The notes under the pieces were generated by a model. The model did not search any database. It was not told where the DNA came from and saw only the letters and a list, made by a program, of their open reading frames with translations. Source: Bacteroides mediterraneensis (GTDB taxonomy: Bacteria > Bacteroidota > Bacteroidia > Bacteroidales > Bacteroidaceae). From it: DNA of 64,000 bases. The DNA lies in the NCBI RefSeq assembly GCF_016900355.1, contig NZ_JACJKA010000001.1:370579-434578 (forward strand). Reading direction: 5' to 3'. The position numbers were made by a program, and so were the translations under genes. Below are positions 18,101-26,039 of the stretch, piece by piece (within the stretch, counting starts at the first letter, position 1; every line of letters begins with the position of its first letter).

Positions 18101-20778
18101 ACCTGCACCTCTGATACCAGCATCCTATTTCCACTATACACATGATAGAACAGGTGCACATTCGGTTCACTACTGCCCACGTACAACGTCACCGGCTGAT
18201 CGACACGCAGTTCCGTACCGTCCTGATAGAACCATTCCACGGTCTTTATCGGAGGAACACTGTCACTCAAAGAGAAAAGAATGAATTCCTGTTCTGTACG
18301 GCAAGGACGTCCCTGGTCATCACGGGCCGAAACCTCCAGCAAGTATTTTCCGGAAGCCAGTTTCTTCCATTCTTCCGGTAAGAAAGGCTGAGCGGACGAT
18401 ACCGTATCCGACCACACGGTCTGCCCTTTCTCTCCTGCCTCATTCAAGACATAAAGACGACAAAGCATCTGCAGCATCACCGGTTGCCGTTGCAGATTCA
18501 AAGCCTGCACCTGAATCTTCTCCAGTTTTTCCCGAGCGACCTTTTCTCTCAGCCCCTTGATTTGCAAACCTACAGAATGTTCCCCTACCGGAAGCACCAT
18601 CAGCCCTTCCTGGGTTTCTCCAGCCACATCCGTCACTTCCGCCTTCACCTGGTAACGATAGAATCCGTCCCATCCCAAAGAGACTTCCGTATCCGGACGT
18701 ACCAAACAGACTTTTACCGCAAAGGTTCCATCCGGCTGGGTTGTCAATTCTCCTTCCGCCAGTTGTTGTTCCTCTGCAGTCGCCCGCCAGAACCACGCTT
18801 TCGAACGCGTCAAAGTATAACGTACCTTGCCACCTTGCACGGGAGCGCCGGAAAATTTCTTCACTGTCCCTTCCAACGTCAGGGAATCGCCCATGGTATA
18901 GGTTTTCTGTACGTCTTTCCAAGTTACCTCAAACGTCGGACGTTTGTATTCTTCCACACGAATAGTACAAGAAGTTTTGTCCGATTCAATACGGAAGGTA
19001 CCGGCCAAGGTTTCCGACGGCAACTGAAATTCCGTGGAGAATGCCCCGAAATCATCGGTCGTCAATTCTTTTCGGGCGATTTCCCGGTTGTTGGCATCCC
19101 GCAATGCCAGCCAAACAGCCGCACCCTTGCGGACCTGTACCTCATCCCCTTCCTGCGTATAGGCTACTCCCGACACATAGACCGTCTGCCCTTTACGGTA
19201 AAGCGCCCGGTCGGTAAACAAATCCATCCGGTCGGTCGTTTTCTGAGAACGATTGACAGTCGACAAGACTCTTCTGGACCAATAAGATACTTCCATAAAA
19301 TCATCTTTTGCGGTACGTACATGCATCCATAACTGTGATTTCATATCCGGCACAACCGCCTTCCCTTGCTTGTCTGTGAGATAAGTCTTATATACCGTAT
19401 AATTGCCCGGTACCGAAATCGAATAGAACACCAGTTCGGCTCCAGCCACCGGCGAACCGGTCTTCCGGTCCACCACATGGCATTCCGTTTGATTTCCTTC
19501 CATCGGGAAAGAAACCACCTGGAGTGAAGACAGATGTACCACATCGTATCCTGTCTTATCCTTATAGCCATCGGGAATCGACTTCAACACATAAATCCCA
19601 GCCTCCGGCATCCGACGAGTCAAGACTGATACCGAATCCTTATAATCAGGTGTATCCGGCAAGTCCAGCCGCACCTTGTCCACCAGTTTGCCATATTTCT
19701 TGATTAACGCTGCATGGTCCACACTATTGGCAAACACAGAAGAAGATGCCTTGAGATTCAATTTATACCATTCCAGCGTAGCCCCTTTCAGATTTTTGCT
19801 GACGACACGAAGTTCCGTTTCTGCCTGCGGATAAGGTCGGGTTACCTGCACCGAAAGTGAAGGCATGCACACAATACGCTGCTTGTCTTTCAAGTCGGCG
19901 GCAAATTCCGACTTAGGATAACGCTTCAAACCTTCTTCAATCACTTTCATTTCGGACACATAATCCTGTTTTTGGTGATAGAAATCGGCCCAGCAGATGT
20001 ATACGGCCGCACAAGCATCCAACCCGGAATAGGCTTCTGTCCATGACTTCCAGCATTCCACCGCTTGTGTGTCCGATACCTGTTGCGGATACTTCCATCC
20101 CCTGTGCAGCCAGCCATCCAACCGTTCCAGACGCGTCAACAACTCAGCCTCCCGATTGTTTACAGCCTTATATTGCTCCAACAACTTCTCATAATCATCG
20201 TACACCGTACACTGCACCTCCTTGCTATCCCGGCCATTCATCTTCCACTGATAAATGGCCTGCCGCAACAGCAAGTCGTACATCGTATCGCCGAAATAAC
20301 GCTGGCTCCATTTTCCAACCCTCGCCATAGGGCGGAAATCCGCAGCTGAAACAGCCATCAAGGCATCCTTGTCTTTGACCGACTGGTCGAAATAATACCG
20401 CACGCTGTCCGTCTTTTCCGAATCTGACTCCAGCAGATAATATCCTGTCAGGAACATCAGCACTGCTTTTTGCAAAGGATCGTTCTCTTCCATCGCCCAA
20501 TCTTTCATATACTGAAGTTCCTTCGGCAGACTGTCTGGCGTCAATTCTATCTGACATTCCACACGTGAAAGATAGGCTTTCAACAACTGTGGCGTATTCT
20601 TTTCCTTCCTTGCTTTTTCATAAATCTGATTTACCTGTGAAATCAGGGTTTTCGGCAAATCCTTCTTACGGCTCTCTTCTACCTCTTTCCACAGACGGTC
20701 ATAACTCTGAGCAGCCCCGACCAACGGGGTAAGAAGAGCCCACAACCAAACGACGCTTAGCAAGAATAATCTGTTCAT
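15169..20778 (-). CDS. Alpha-2-macroglobulin family protein, very large, without thioester motif
   Basis: Secreted protein of 1869 residues with a signal peptide (MNRLFLLSVVWLWALLTPLVGAAQ) and no lipobox. An N-terminal helical region (about 25-300) precedes macroglobulin domains, including the MG2-like DRMDLFTDRALYRKGQTVYVSGVAY at about 520-545. The A2M signature region (FYPDLRTDSTGTVRLVFTVPDALTQWRFQGFAHT) lies near 1145-1180, followed by the helical TED-like domain with DGSWSWFGGM and the C-terminal receptor-like domain. The CxEQ thioester expected at the start of the TED domain is absent; the place reads LPVVGTPQQDDAF. It may still act as a protease trap or an envelope scaffold, but not by covalent capture. 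Confidence 0.9.
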   Translation of the reverse strand: MNRLFLLSVVWLWALLTPLVGAAQSYDRLWKEVEESRKKDLPKTLISQVNQIYEKARKEKNTPQLLKAYLSRVECQIELTPDSLPKELQYMKDWAMEENDPLQKAVLMFLTGYYLLESDSEKTDSVRYYFDQSVKDKDALMAVSAADFRPMARVGKWSQRYFGDTMYDLLLRQAIYQWKMNGRDSKEVQCTVYDDYEKLLEQYKAVNNREAELLTRLERLDGWLHRGWKYPQQVSDTQAVECWKSWTEAYSGLDACAAVYICWADFYHQKQDYVSEMKVIEEGLKRYPKSEFAADLKDKQRIVCMPSLSVQVTRPYPQAETELRVVSKNLKGATLEWYKLNLKASSSVFANSVDHAALIKKYGKLVDKVRLDLPDTPDYKDSVSVLTRRMPEAGIYVLKSIPDGYKDKTGYDVVHLSSLQVVSFPMEGNQTECHVVDRKTGSPVAGAELVFYSISVPGNYTVYKTYLTDKQGKAVVPDMKSQLWMHVRTAKDDFMEVSYWSRRVLSTVNRSQKTTDRMDLFTDRALYRKGQTVYVSGVAYTQEGDEVQVRKGAAVWLALRDANNREIARKELTTDDFGAFSTEFQLPSETLAGTFRIESDKTSCTIRVEEYKRPTFEVTWKDVQKTYTMGDSLTLEGTVKKFSGAPVQGGKVRYTLTRSKAWFWRATAEEQQLAEGELTTQPDGTFAVKVCLVRPDTEVSLGWDGFYRYQVKAEVTDVAGETQEGLMVLPVGEHSVGLQIKGLREKVAREKLEKIQVQALNLQRQPVMLQMLCRLYVLNEAGEKGQTVWSDTVSSAQPFLPEEWKKLASGKYLLEVSARDDQGRPCRTEQEFILFSLSDSVPPIKTVEWFYQDGTELRVDQPVTLYVGSSEPNVHLFYHVYSGNRMLVSEVQVLNQEIRPFSYTWKPEYGEGITVSFGFMKDGIWYSKQVALKRPVPEKKLTLKWETFRDRLRPGTEETWTMRILDASGKPADARLLATLYDASLDRLWENPWNFNLSFSRYTPSVIPFIQQVSSVAMAYSPFYTYSLSSVYVPDNWQLYSSLWIPSLRQYRSFTRNGWMIRGTGIMMKAAVAAPNSMMKEDVALAEEGFSQNDGISRVELQSETVNIEVESDLTLRENFAETAFFYPDLRTDSTGTVRLVFTVPDALTQWRFQGFAHTRDMDYGLMQAETRTEKPFMVQPNLPRFLRKGDKASLAASLMNLSTEEVKGKARLELVNPVDGSLVYQSVQDFQVKAGETGSVRFAFPVDTDCEVLICRMQAEAGEFSDGEQHYLPVLTDKQWITETQSLQVEAGQSQQVNLEKMFNGQSKTAENCRLTIELTSTPIWYAVQALPVVGTPQQDDAFSWATAYYAQTLAQKIVELNPQIQTVFDAWRKQGVKKETLWSELEKKPEVKNLLLAETPWLAEAASEQEQRQRIGLLFDLNTMKYRMEQTVQKLATLQKTDGSWSWFGGMQGSRMVTTQVTELLARLKSMQVGLDVRVSDMYLKALNYLEETFCEEYRQLKENESRTNGKLFPSGLAVRYLYIVSLDKAASDRVQPSAKAYMVAKLENRSSEYTIYEKAMIARILQAQGKTQQAEILVHSIKEYTVTTPEMGRYFDTPKALYAWNGYRIPTQVAAMEAIQRIEKDETMLNEMKHWLLKQKQVQCWSTPLATADALYALLSDGMALKETGKMEAKGIDIRLETPDDGLGYIRQTWTGKAAEEKALTVSQTGKGVGWGAVYTQYLEEMDKIQSFEGDGLKVSREYIYKGKTLKRKATLHVGDRLTVRLTFRTDRDMDFVSLKDERAACMEPVEQLSGYVWKNGLGYYRAPGDASTSFFMDHLRKGTYVIEYEVYIDRAGTYQAGTATIQSVYAPEFGSHTKGEVLQVE

Positions 20779-20896
20779 ATCCTTTAATTTTAAATTTTAC
20801 TTCATTGGTTTCTTATAAAGATAAAGCAGATTTCCCATATTACTGCATAGATTTTAATTAAAAGAAGCAAAACGCCCTCTTCCAAGGATACAAAAA

Positions 20897-20938
20897 ACGG
20901 AGAGAATCCAGATTCCATACGAACCAGATTCTCTCCGT
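20897..20938 (-). terminator. Terminator downstream of pepD
   Basis: 12-bp perfect stem ACGGAGAGAATC / GATTCTCTCCGT with an 18-nt loop, followed on the minus strand by six T. It lies 27 bp past the pepD stop. Confidence 0.85.
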
Positions 20939-20964
20939 ATCTATTTATATTGGGGGCCAAAAAT

Positions 20965-22422
20965 TTATTTCTTCGGCGTATTCTCCAAAGTAGCTACCAA
21001 GAAGTCATAGAATTTCTTTACTGACGGAATATGGCAACGTTCTTCCGGAGTGTGCGGGCATTCCAGCGTAGGACCAAATGAAATCATATCCAATCCCGGC
21101 ACAATAGCACCGATGATACCACATTCCAGTCCGGCATGAATCACTTTCACTTCCGGTGCTTCTCCAAACTGTGCCTTGTAAGCATCCTTCATAGCATGCA
21201 GAATCGGAGAATTCACATCCGGTTCCCAACCAGAATAGCTGCCAGAACGTTCTACGTGCATACCAGCCATAGAGAAGCAGCTTTCAATTGCTGTATTGCG
21301 GTAATCCTTCATAGACTCACGAGCACTGCGGGTCAGCACCTTGATGGCAGCTTTTCCCTTACCGATTTCTACGATAGCCAAGTTGGAAGAAGTTTCCACC
21401 GTATCCGGAATGGTCGGAATAAAGCGTTCCACTCCATTCGGACAAGCATAGATAGCATCTACCAAGTTGTCGCGGATTTCATCGGGCACCATCATCTTCG
21501 GCAAGTCTACACGCTCAGCCGTAAAGCTCAGGTTGTCTTCAATGGTCGCATATTCATCGCGCCATACCTGCTCACATTCACCTACGAAAGCCAACACATC
21601 ATCCACTTCCGAAGCCGGTACGGTAATTACCACTTCACAGTCACGCGGAATGGCATTGCGCATGTTACCGCCTTCCCAAGATACCAGGCAAGCCTCATCG
21701 TAAGCAATCACCTGATTCATGAAACGTGCCATCAGTTTGTTGGCATTGGCATGTCCCCAGCCAATCTGGATACCGGAGTGACCACCGCGCAGTCCTTTCA
21801 ACGTCACTTTCAGCGCCACGTCTTCCGGATCGGTTTCCACTTCCTTGTATTCCAATGTAGCTGTCAGGTCTTCGCCACCTGCACAACCTATATAAAGCTG
21901 TCCTTCTTCTTCAGAATCCAGGTTCAACAGGATATCTCCTTCCACCGTACCCGGTTTCAAACCGAAAGCACCATACATACCGGTTTCTTCATCGGCCGTA
22001 ATCAGTGCCATCAGCGGACCGTGTTTCAGCGACTTGTCTTCCATGACTGCCATGATGGCTGCCACACCCATACCGTCGTCTGAACCTAAAGTCGTACCTT
22101 TTGCTTTCACCCATTCTCCGTCTACATAGACTGAAAGAGGGTCTTTTTCAAAATCATGCTGTGTATGTTTGTCTTTCTGAGGAACCATATCCATGTGGGC
22201 CTGCAGAATAACGGCCTTACGGTCTTCCATGCCCAGAGTAGCCGGCTTCCGATAGATAATGTTTCCGGCTTCATCCTGAAATGATTCCACACCCACCTGC
22301 TTACCGAAATCCAGCAAGAAGGCCTGAATTTTTTCCAAATGTCCCGACGGACGGGGAATTTGAGTCAACGAATAGAAATGCTTCCACACATTCTGCGGAG
22401 CCAAAGAAAGAATTTCGTCCAT
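20965..22422 (-). CDS. pepD: Aminoacyl-histidine dipeptidase (M20 family)
   Basis: Di-zinc M20 metallopeptidase (carnosinase type) that cleaves Xaa-His dipeptides in the cytoplasm. Motifs: AHMDMVPQ with H76 as metal ligand, GSDDGMGVA at 113-121 with the bridging Asp, and ADEETGMYGA at 143-152 with the catalytic Glu pair; later GGHSGIQIGWGHANA belongs to the lid domain and PHTPEERC carries a C-terminal metal His. Length 485 equals the family norm. It has no signal peptide and appears to be a single-gene unit. Confidence 0.95.
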   Translation of the reverse strand: MDEILSLAPQNVWKHFYSLTQIPRPSGHLEKIQAFLLDFGKQVGVESFQDEAGNIIYRKPATLGMEDRKAVILQAHMDMVPQKDKHTQHDFEKDPLSVYVDGEWVKAKGTTLGSDDGMGVAAIMAVMEDKSLKHGPLMALITADEETGMYGAFGLKPGTVEGDILLNLDSEEEGQLYIGCAGGEDLTATLEYKEVETDPEDVALKVTLKGLRGGHSGIQIGWGHANANKLMARFMNQVIAYDEACLVSWEGGNMRNAIPRDCEVVITVPASEVDDVLAFVGECEQVWRDEYATIEDNLSFTAERVDLPKMMVPDEIRDNLVDAIYACPNGVERFIPTIPDTVETSSNLAIVEIGKGKAAIKVLTRSARESMKDYRNTAIESCFSMAGMHVERSGSYSGWEPDVNSPILHAMKDAYKAQFGEAPEVKVIHAGLECGIIGAIVPGLDMISFGPTLECPHTPEERCHIPSVKKFYDFLVATLENTPKK

Positions 22423-22452
22423 ATTGTTATTTGATTTTATCCGGCAAGCAAA

Positions 22453-23460
22453 TTACTTTCCGGCGTGTTTCTTATTTACCAAAGGTAAGGCCACAAGGCC
22501 ATAAATACCAAGCAAAATTAATAAAAAGGTTTGAATACCATGCACCAACAGGGCAAATATTCCTGCATCATCTTTATCAACCCCATACATCATCATCATG
22601 GTGATGACCGCAAAATGCCACGGACCCGCCCCATTGGGAGTAGGCACCGCCACTGCAATACTTCCTACCACGAACATCACCAGCCCCGGCATCCATCCCA
22701 GCGAAGCCGAGAAATCGAAGCAATAGAAGCTGACATAGAACTGCAAGAAATAGCAAGCCCATATACCTATAGTATATAAGGTAAATAGCCAAGGGCGTTT
22801 CACATGGCGGAGGGAAAGGCATCCGGCCCATACATCATTCAGAATGCTCCGCACTTTCGTAAAAATGGCCAACTTACGGACCAGAAAGAAAAACAGTACT
22901 CCCGCAGCAAACAGGCAGGTCAAGGTAATATAAAAGTTGGTCGATGTGAAAAGTCCGGTAAAGAACCCCATGTTCGTTCCTGTCTTCTCGAAGAATGCCG
23001 CGAAAATACGCGACTGGAGCAATAGAGTAACCACCGTGATGAGGATGACGCACAGACTGTCAATCAATCGCTCGGTAACCACCGTACCCAACGATTTGGA
23101 AAAAGAAACGCCATCATATTTTGCCAATATGCCGCAACGGGACACTTCGCCTACACGGGGTACCACCAGATTGGCCGCATACGATACAAACACGGCATAC
23201 ACACTGTTTGCCACTTTCGGATATTCGCCCAATGGAGCCAACGTCAGGTTCCAGCGCCATCCGCGAAACAAATGTCCCAACACACCGAATACCAGTGAAA
23301 AAGCCATCCAGCCGTAATTCATCCCCCCGTCGAGCACGCTCCACACCCGTCGGAAATCAAAATCATGGTAGGTCCACCACAGAATAGCCGCTCCCAACAC
23401 CAGCGGAAGGGCAATCTGAAAGACCTTGTTTATTATTTTTTTTAAACCTGTTCGTTCCAA
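22453..23460 (-). CDS. Flippase-like / LPG synthase N-terminal-type membrane protein (UPF0104)
   Basis: Integral membrane protein of 335 residues with about eight hydrophobic segments, related to the transmembrane domain of lysylphosphatidylglycerol synthase. Family hallmarks: LFRGWRWNLTLAPLG near 63-77, SYAANLVVPRVGEVSRCGILAKYDGVSF near 92-120, and a C-terminal PTPNGAGPWHF. The soluble aminoacyl-transfer domain of MprF is absent, so lipid translocation rather than synthesis is the better guess. The start is a TTG at 23460 (TTG GAA CGA); no ATG fits before about residue 43, and family members begin near here. Its promoter overlaps that of rsmA. Confidence 0.82.
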   Translation of the reverse strand: MERTGLKKIINKVFQIALPLVLGAAILWWTYHDFDFRRVWSVLDGGMNYGWMAFSLVFGVLGHLFRGWRWNLTLAPLGEYPKVANSVYAVFVSYAANLVVPRVGEVSRCGILAKYDGVSFSKSLGTVVTERLIDSLCVILITVVTLLLQSRIFAAFFEKTGTNMGFFTGLFTSTNFYITLTCLFAAGVLFFFLVRKLAIFTKVRSILNDVWAGCLSLRHVKRPWLFTLYTIGIWACYFLQFYVSFYCFDFSASLGWMPGLVMFVVGSIAVAVPTPNGAGPWHFAVITMMMMYGVDKDDAGIFALLVHGIQTFLLILLGIYGLVALPLVNKKHAGK

Positions 23461-23488
23461 AATCAGTCGGTATATAAAGATTTATATT

Positions 23489-23511
23489 TAACTTTGCAAG
23501 ATACAAAGATA
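23489..23511. promoter_or_regulatory. Overlapping divergent -7 elements (rsmA and flippase-like gene)
   Basis: Plus strand TAACTTTG at 23489-23496 fits the rsmA promoter; minus strand TATCTTTG at 23504-23511 fits the leftward gene. The two predicted starts lie within a few bases of each other, so each -7 box lies inside the other transcript's first bases. Neither has a clear -33 TTTG. Confidence 0.55.
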
Positions 23512-23535
23512 ATATGAACATTTAAAACCTGAGGC

Positions 23536-24339
23536 ATGAAATTAGTAAAACCTAAAAAGTTTTTAGGACAACACTTTCTGAAAGACCTGCAAGTGGCGCA
23601 AGACATCGCCGACACGGTAGATGCCTGCCCGGCACTTCCCGTTCTCGAGGTAGGCCCCGGAATGGGCGTACTCACCCAATACCTGCTGAAGAAAGAGCGC
23701 CCGCTCAAAGTCGTGGAACTGGACTTTGAATCGGTGGCATATCTGCGCGAGAACTTTCCGCAGCTGGGCGACCACATCATCGAACAGGATTTTCTGAAAA
23801 TGGATCTCCGGCAACTTTTCGACGGAAAGCCTTTCGTTTTGACCGGGAACTATCCTTACAACATATCCAGCCAGATTTTCTTCAAGATGCTCGACAACAA
23901 GGACCTCATTCCCTGCTGTACGGGTATGATTCAGAAAGAAGTGGCTGAACGTATTGCCGCATCCCCAGGGAACAAGACTTATGGTATCCTGAGCGTGCTG
24001 ATACAGGCCTGGTATAGCGTGGAATACCTGTTCACGGTGCATGAGCACGTGTTCAACCCTCCCCCAAAAGTAAAGAGCGCCGTCATCCGCATGACCCGCA
24101 ACGAAACCAAGGAACTGGGTTGCAACGAACAACTATTCAAGCAGATTGTCAAGACCACGTTCAACCAGCGCCGCAAGACACTCCGCAATTCCATTTCATC
24201 CATTTTGGACAAGGGAAACCCGCTCAGCGCCGACCCCATCTTCAACAAGCGACCGGAACAATTATCCGTGCAAGACTTCATCGACCTGACCAACCGGGTG
24301 GAACAGGCCCTGCAAACTTCCGCTCCTAAAGCGGAATAA
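23536..24339 (+). CDS. rsmA: 16S rRNA (adenine(1518)-N(6)/adenine(1519)-N(6))-dimethyltransferase
   Basis: KsgA-type SAM-dependent enzyme that dimethylates two adjacent adenines in helix 45 of 16S rRNA late in small-subunit assembly. The N-terminal GQHFLKD is family-specific, the SAM site is LEVGPGMGVLTQYL at 37-50, and the catalytic loop GNYPYNISS (N-P/L-P-Y type) recognises the target adenine. The C-terminal helical domain contains TTFNQRRKTLRNS. Length 267 is normal. mgtE follows 54 bp downstream and may be cotranscribed. Confidence 0.96.
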   Translation: MKLVKPKKFLGQHFLKDLQVAQDIADTVDACPALPVLEVGPGMGVLTQYLLKKERPLKVVELDFESVAYLRENFPQLGDHIIEQDFLKMDLRQLFDGKPFVLTGNYPYNISSQIFFKMLDNKDLIPCCTGMIQKEVAERIAASPGNKTYGILSVLIQAWYSVEYLFTVHEHVFNPPPKVKSAVIRMTRNETKELGCNEQLFKQIVKTTFNQRRKTLRNSISSILDKGNPLSADPIFNKRPEQLSVQDFIDLTNRVEQALQTSAPKAE

Positions 24340-24393
24340 CCCTGCACACGAGACAACAGACTACAATAAAAGAACTCTTCTGAAACTTACGAG

Positions 24394-25734
24394 ATGAACA
24401 GCGAAGATATCAAAACCGTCACCGAGCTGATTGAGAAGAAAGATTCCGACCAGCTGAAAGAGGTACTCAAAGACCATCACCCGGCCGACATTGCCGAACT
24501 ATGCAACGAGCTGGACGCCGAAGACGCCCGCTTCATCTACCTGCTGCTGGACAACGAAACAGCAGCCGACGTATTGATTGAAATGGACGAGGATGCCCGA
24601 AAGAAATTCCTCGAAATCCTGCCTCCGGAAACCATCGCCAAACGGTTTGTGGATTACATGGACTCGGACGATGCCGTCGACATTATCCGAGAGATGGACG
24701 AAGACAAGCAGGAAGAAGTGCTTTCACACATCGAAGACATTGAACAGGCGGGCGACATCGTCGACTTGCTGAAATACGACGAAGACACCGCCGGTGGTTT
24801 GATGGGTACGGAAATGGTGATTGTGAACGAAAACTGGAGTATGCCTGAGTGTCTGCGCGAGATGCGTCTGCAGGCCGAAGACATGGACGAAATCTATTAT
24901 GTATATGTAGTAGACGACGACGAACGCCTGCGAGGAGTATTCCCGTTGAAGAAGATGATTACCAGCCCGTCGGTATCCAAGGTGAAACACGTGATGAAAA
25001 AAGACCCGATTTCCGTCCATGTAGACACTCCGATTGAAGAAGTGGTACAGACCATTGAGAAATACGACCTGGTAGCCGTTCCCGTAGTCGACAGCATCGG
25101 CCGTCTGGTAGGACGAATCACCGTCGACGACGTAATGGATGAGGTTCGTGAACAGGCCGAACGTGACTACCAGTTGGCATCCGGTTTGTCACAGGACGTA
25201 GAAACTGACGACAGCGTATTTCGTCAGACCACAGCCCGCCTGCCCTGGCTGCTTATCGGTATGCTCGGAGGAATCGGCAACTCCATGATTTTAGGGAACT
25301 TCGACACCACTTTTGCAGCCCATCCGGAAATGGCTCTCTACATTCCGCTGATTGGTGGTACAGGAGGAAACGTAGGAACCCAATCGTCTGCCTTGGTGGT
25401 ACAGGGTCTGGCCAACAGTTCGCTGAGCGCCGAAAACACTTTCAAGCAGGTACTCAAAGAATCAGTAGTGGCCCTCATCAATGCCACCATCATCTCCATG
25501 CTGGTGTACATCTACAATTTCATTCGTTTCGGAGCCAATGCCACCGTAAGCTACTCCGTGTCCATCAGCCTGTTTGCCGTCGTCATGTTCGCCTCTATAT
25601 TCGGCACGCTGGTCCCCATGACCCTGGAAAAACTGAAGGTCGACCCGGCCATTGCCACCGGACCGTTCATCTCCATCACCAACGACATTATCGGTATGCT
25701 GATGTACATGGGAATCACTGTATTATTGGCCTAA
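24394..25734 (+). CDS. mgtE: Magnesium transporter MgtE
   Basis: Mg2+-gated Mg2+ channel of the inner membrane. The 446 residues follow the family order: an acidic N-domain of helical repeats (HHPADIAELCNELDAEDARFIYLLL and similar, to about 125), two CBS domains (about 130-250, with TAGGLMGTEMV and VAVPVVDSIGRLVGRITVDDVMDEV), a linking plug helix and five membrane helices (about 275-446) with the pore signature PLIGGTGGNVGTQSSALVVQGLA. The acidic N-domain senses cytoplasmic Mg2+. The 3' end is followed 13 bp later by a 22-bp-period array rather than a classical terminator. Confidence 0.95.
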   Translation: MNSEDIKTVTELIEKKDSDQLKEVLKDHHPADIAELCNELDAEDARFIYLLLDNETAADVLIEMDEDARKKFLEILPPETIAKRFVDYMDSDDAVDIIREMDEDKQEEVLSHIEDIEQAGDIVDLLKYDEDTAGGLMGTEMVIVNENWSMPECLREMRLQAEDMDEIYYVYVVDDDERLRGVFPLKKMITSPSVSKVKHVMKKDPISVHVDTPIEEVVQTIEKYDLVAVPVVDSIGRLVGRITVDDVMDEVREQAERDYQLASGLSQDVETDDSVFRQTTARLPWLLIGMLGGIGNSMILGNFDTTFAAHPEMALYIPLIGGTGGNVGTQSSALVVQGLANSSLSAENTFKQVLKESVVALINATIISMLVYIYNFIRFGANATVSYSVSISLFAVVMFASIFGTLVPMTLEKLKVDPAIATGPFISITNDIIGMLMYMGITVLLA

Positions 25735-25747
25735 AAATCTCCCCCAA

Positions 25748-25857
25748 AAAACGCAAGTGCGTTTGGAGTAAAACGCAAGTACATTTTACTTCAAACGCCT
25801 TTACGTTTTGAACAAAACGCCTTTACGTTTTCCTTCAAACGCAAAGGCGTTTTTTTC
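25748..25857. repeat. 22-bp-period tandem array 2 (core AAACGCnnnnGCGTTT)
   Basis: Five units start at 25748, 25770, 25792, 25814 and 25836, exactly 22 bp each. Cores: AAACGCAAGTGCGTTT, AAACGCAAGTACATTTT, AAACGCCTTTACGTTTT (twice) and AAACGCAAAGGCGTTTTT. Most cores are hairpin-forming palindromes with 5-6 bp arms, separated by variable linkers such as GGAGT, ACTTC and GAAC. The array begins 13 bp after the mgtE stop; the last unit ends in a T-run and could terminate transcription. The rest of the gap to 26039 is AT-rich and shows no gene. Confidence 0.9.
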
Positions 25858-26039
25858 ACCCCTCAAAAACGACGGAAATCCTCCTATTTATTCAAATCTC
25901 TTCAGAAAAATCATTCTATTTTTTAAGTTTTCCACTGAAAAAATATGAAAATCAGATTTTATTTCTTTAATTTGTAAGAGTTTTTTTATAAACACACATA
26001 TACAAACAAAAGAATTATACTCTTTAAAATCTATATACG

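Noticed and set aside
15169..20778. Large minus- and plus-strand shadow frames within the macroglobulin gene (for example 16273-17175)
   Set aside because: They are antisense to a complete gene with clear domains and have codon use and composition expected of non-coding frames.
25748..25857. CRISPR-like array
   Set aside because: Units are contiguous 22-bp palindromes with only 5-6 bp linkers; there are no unique spacers of 25-40 bp and no cas genes in the window.
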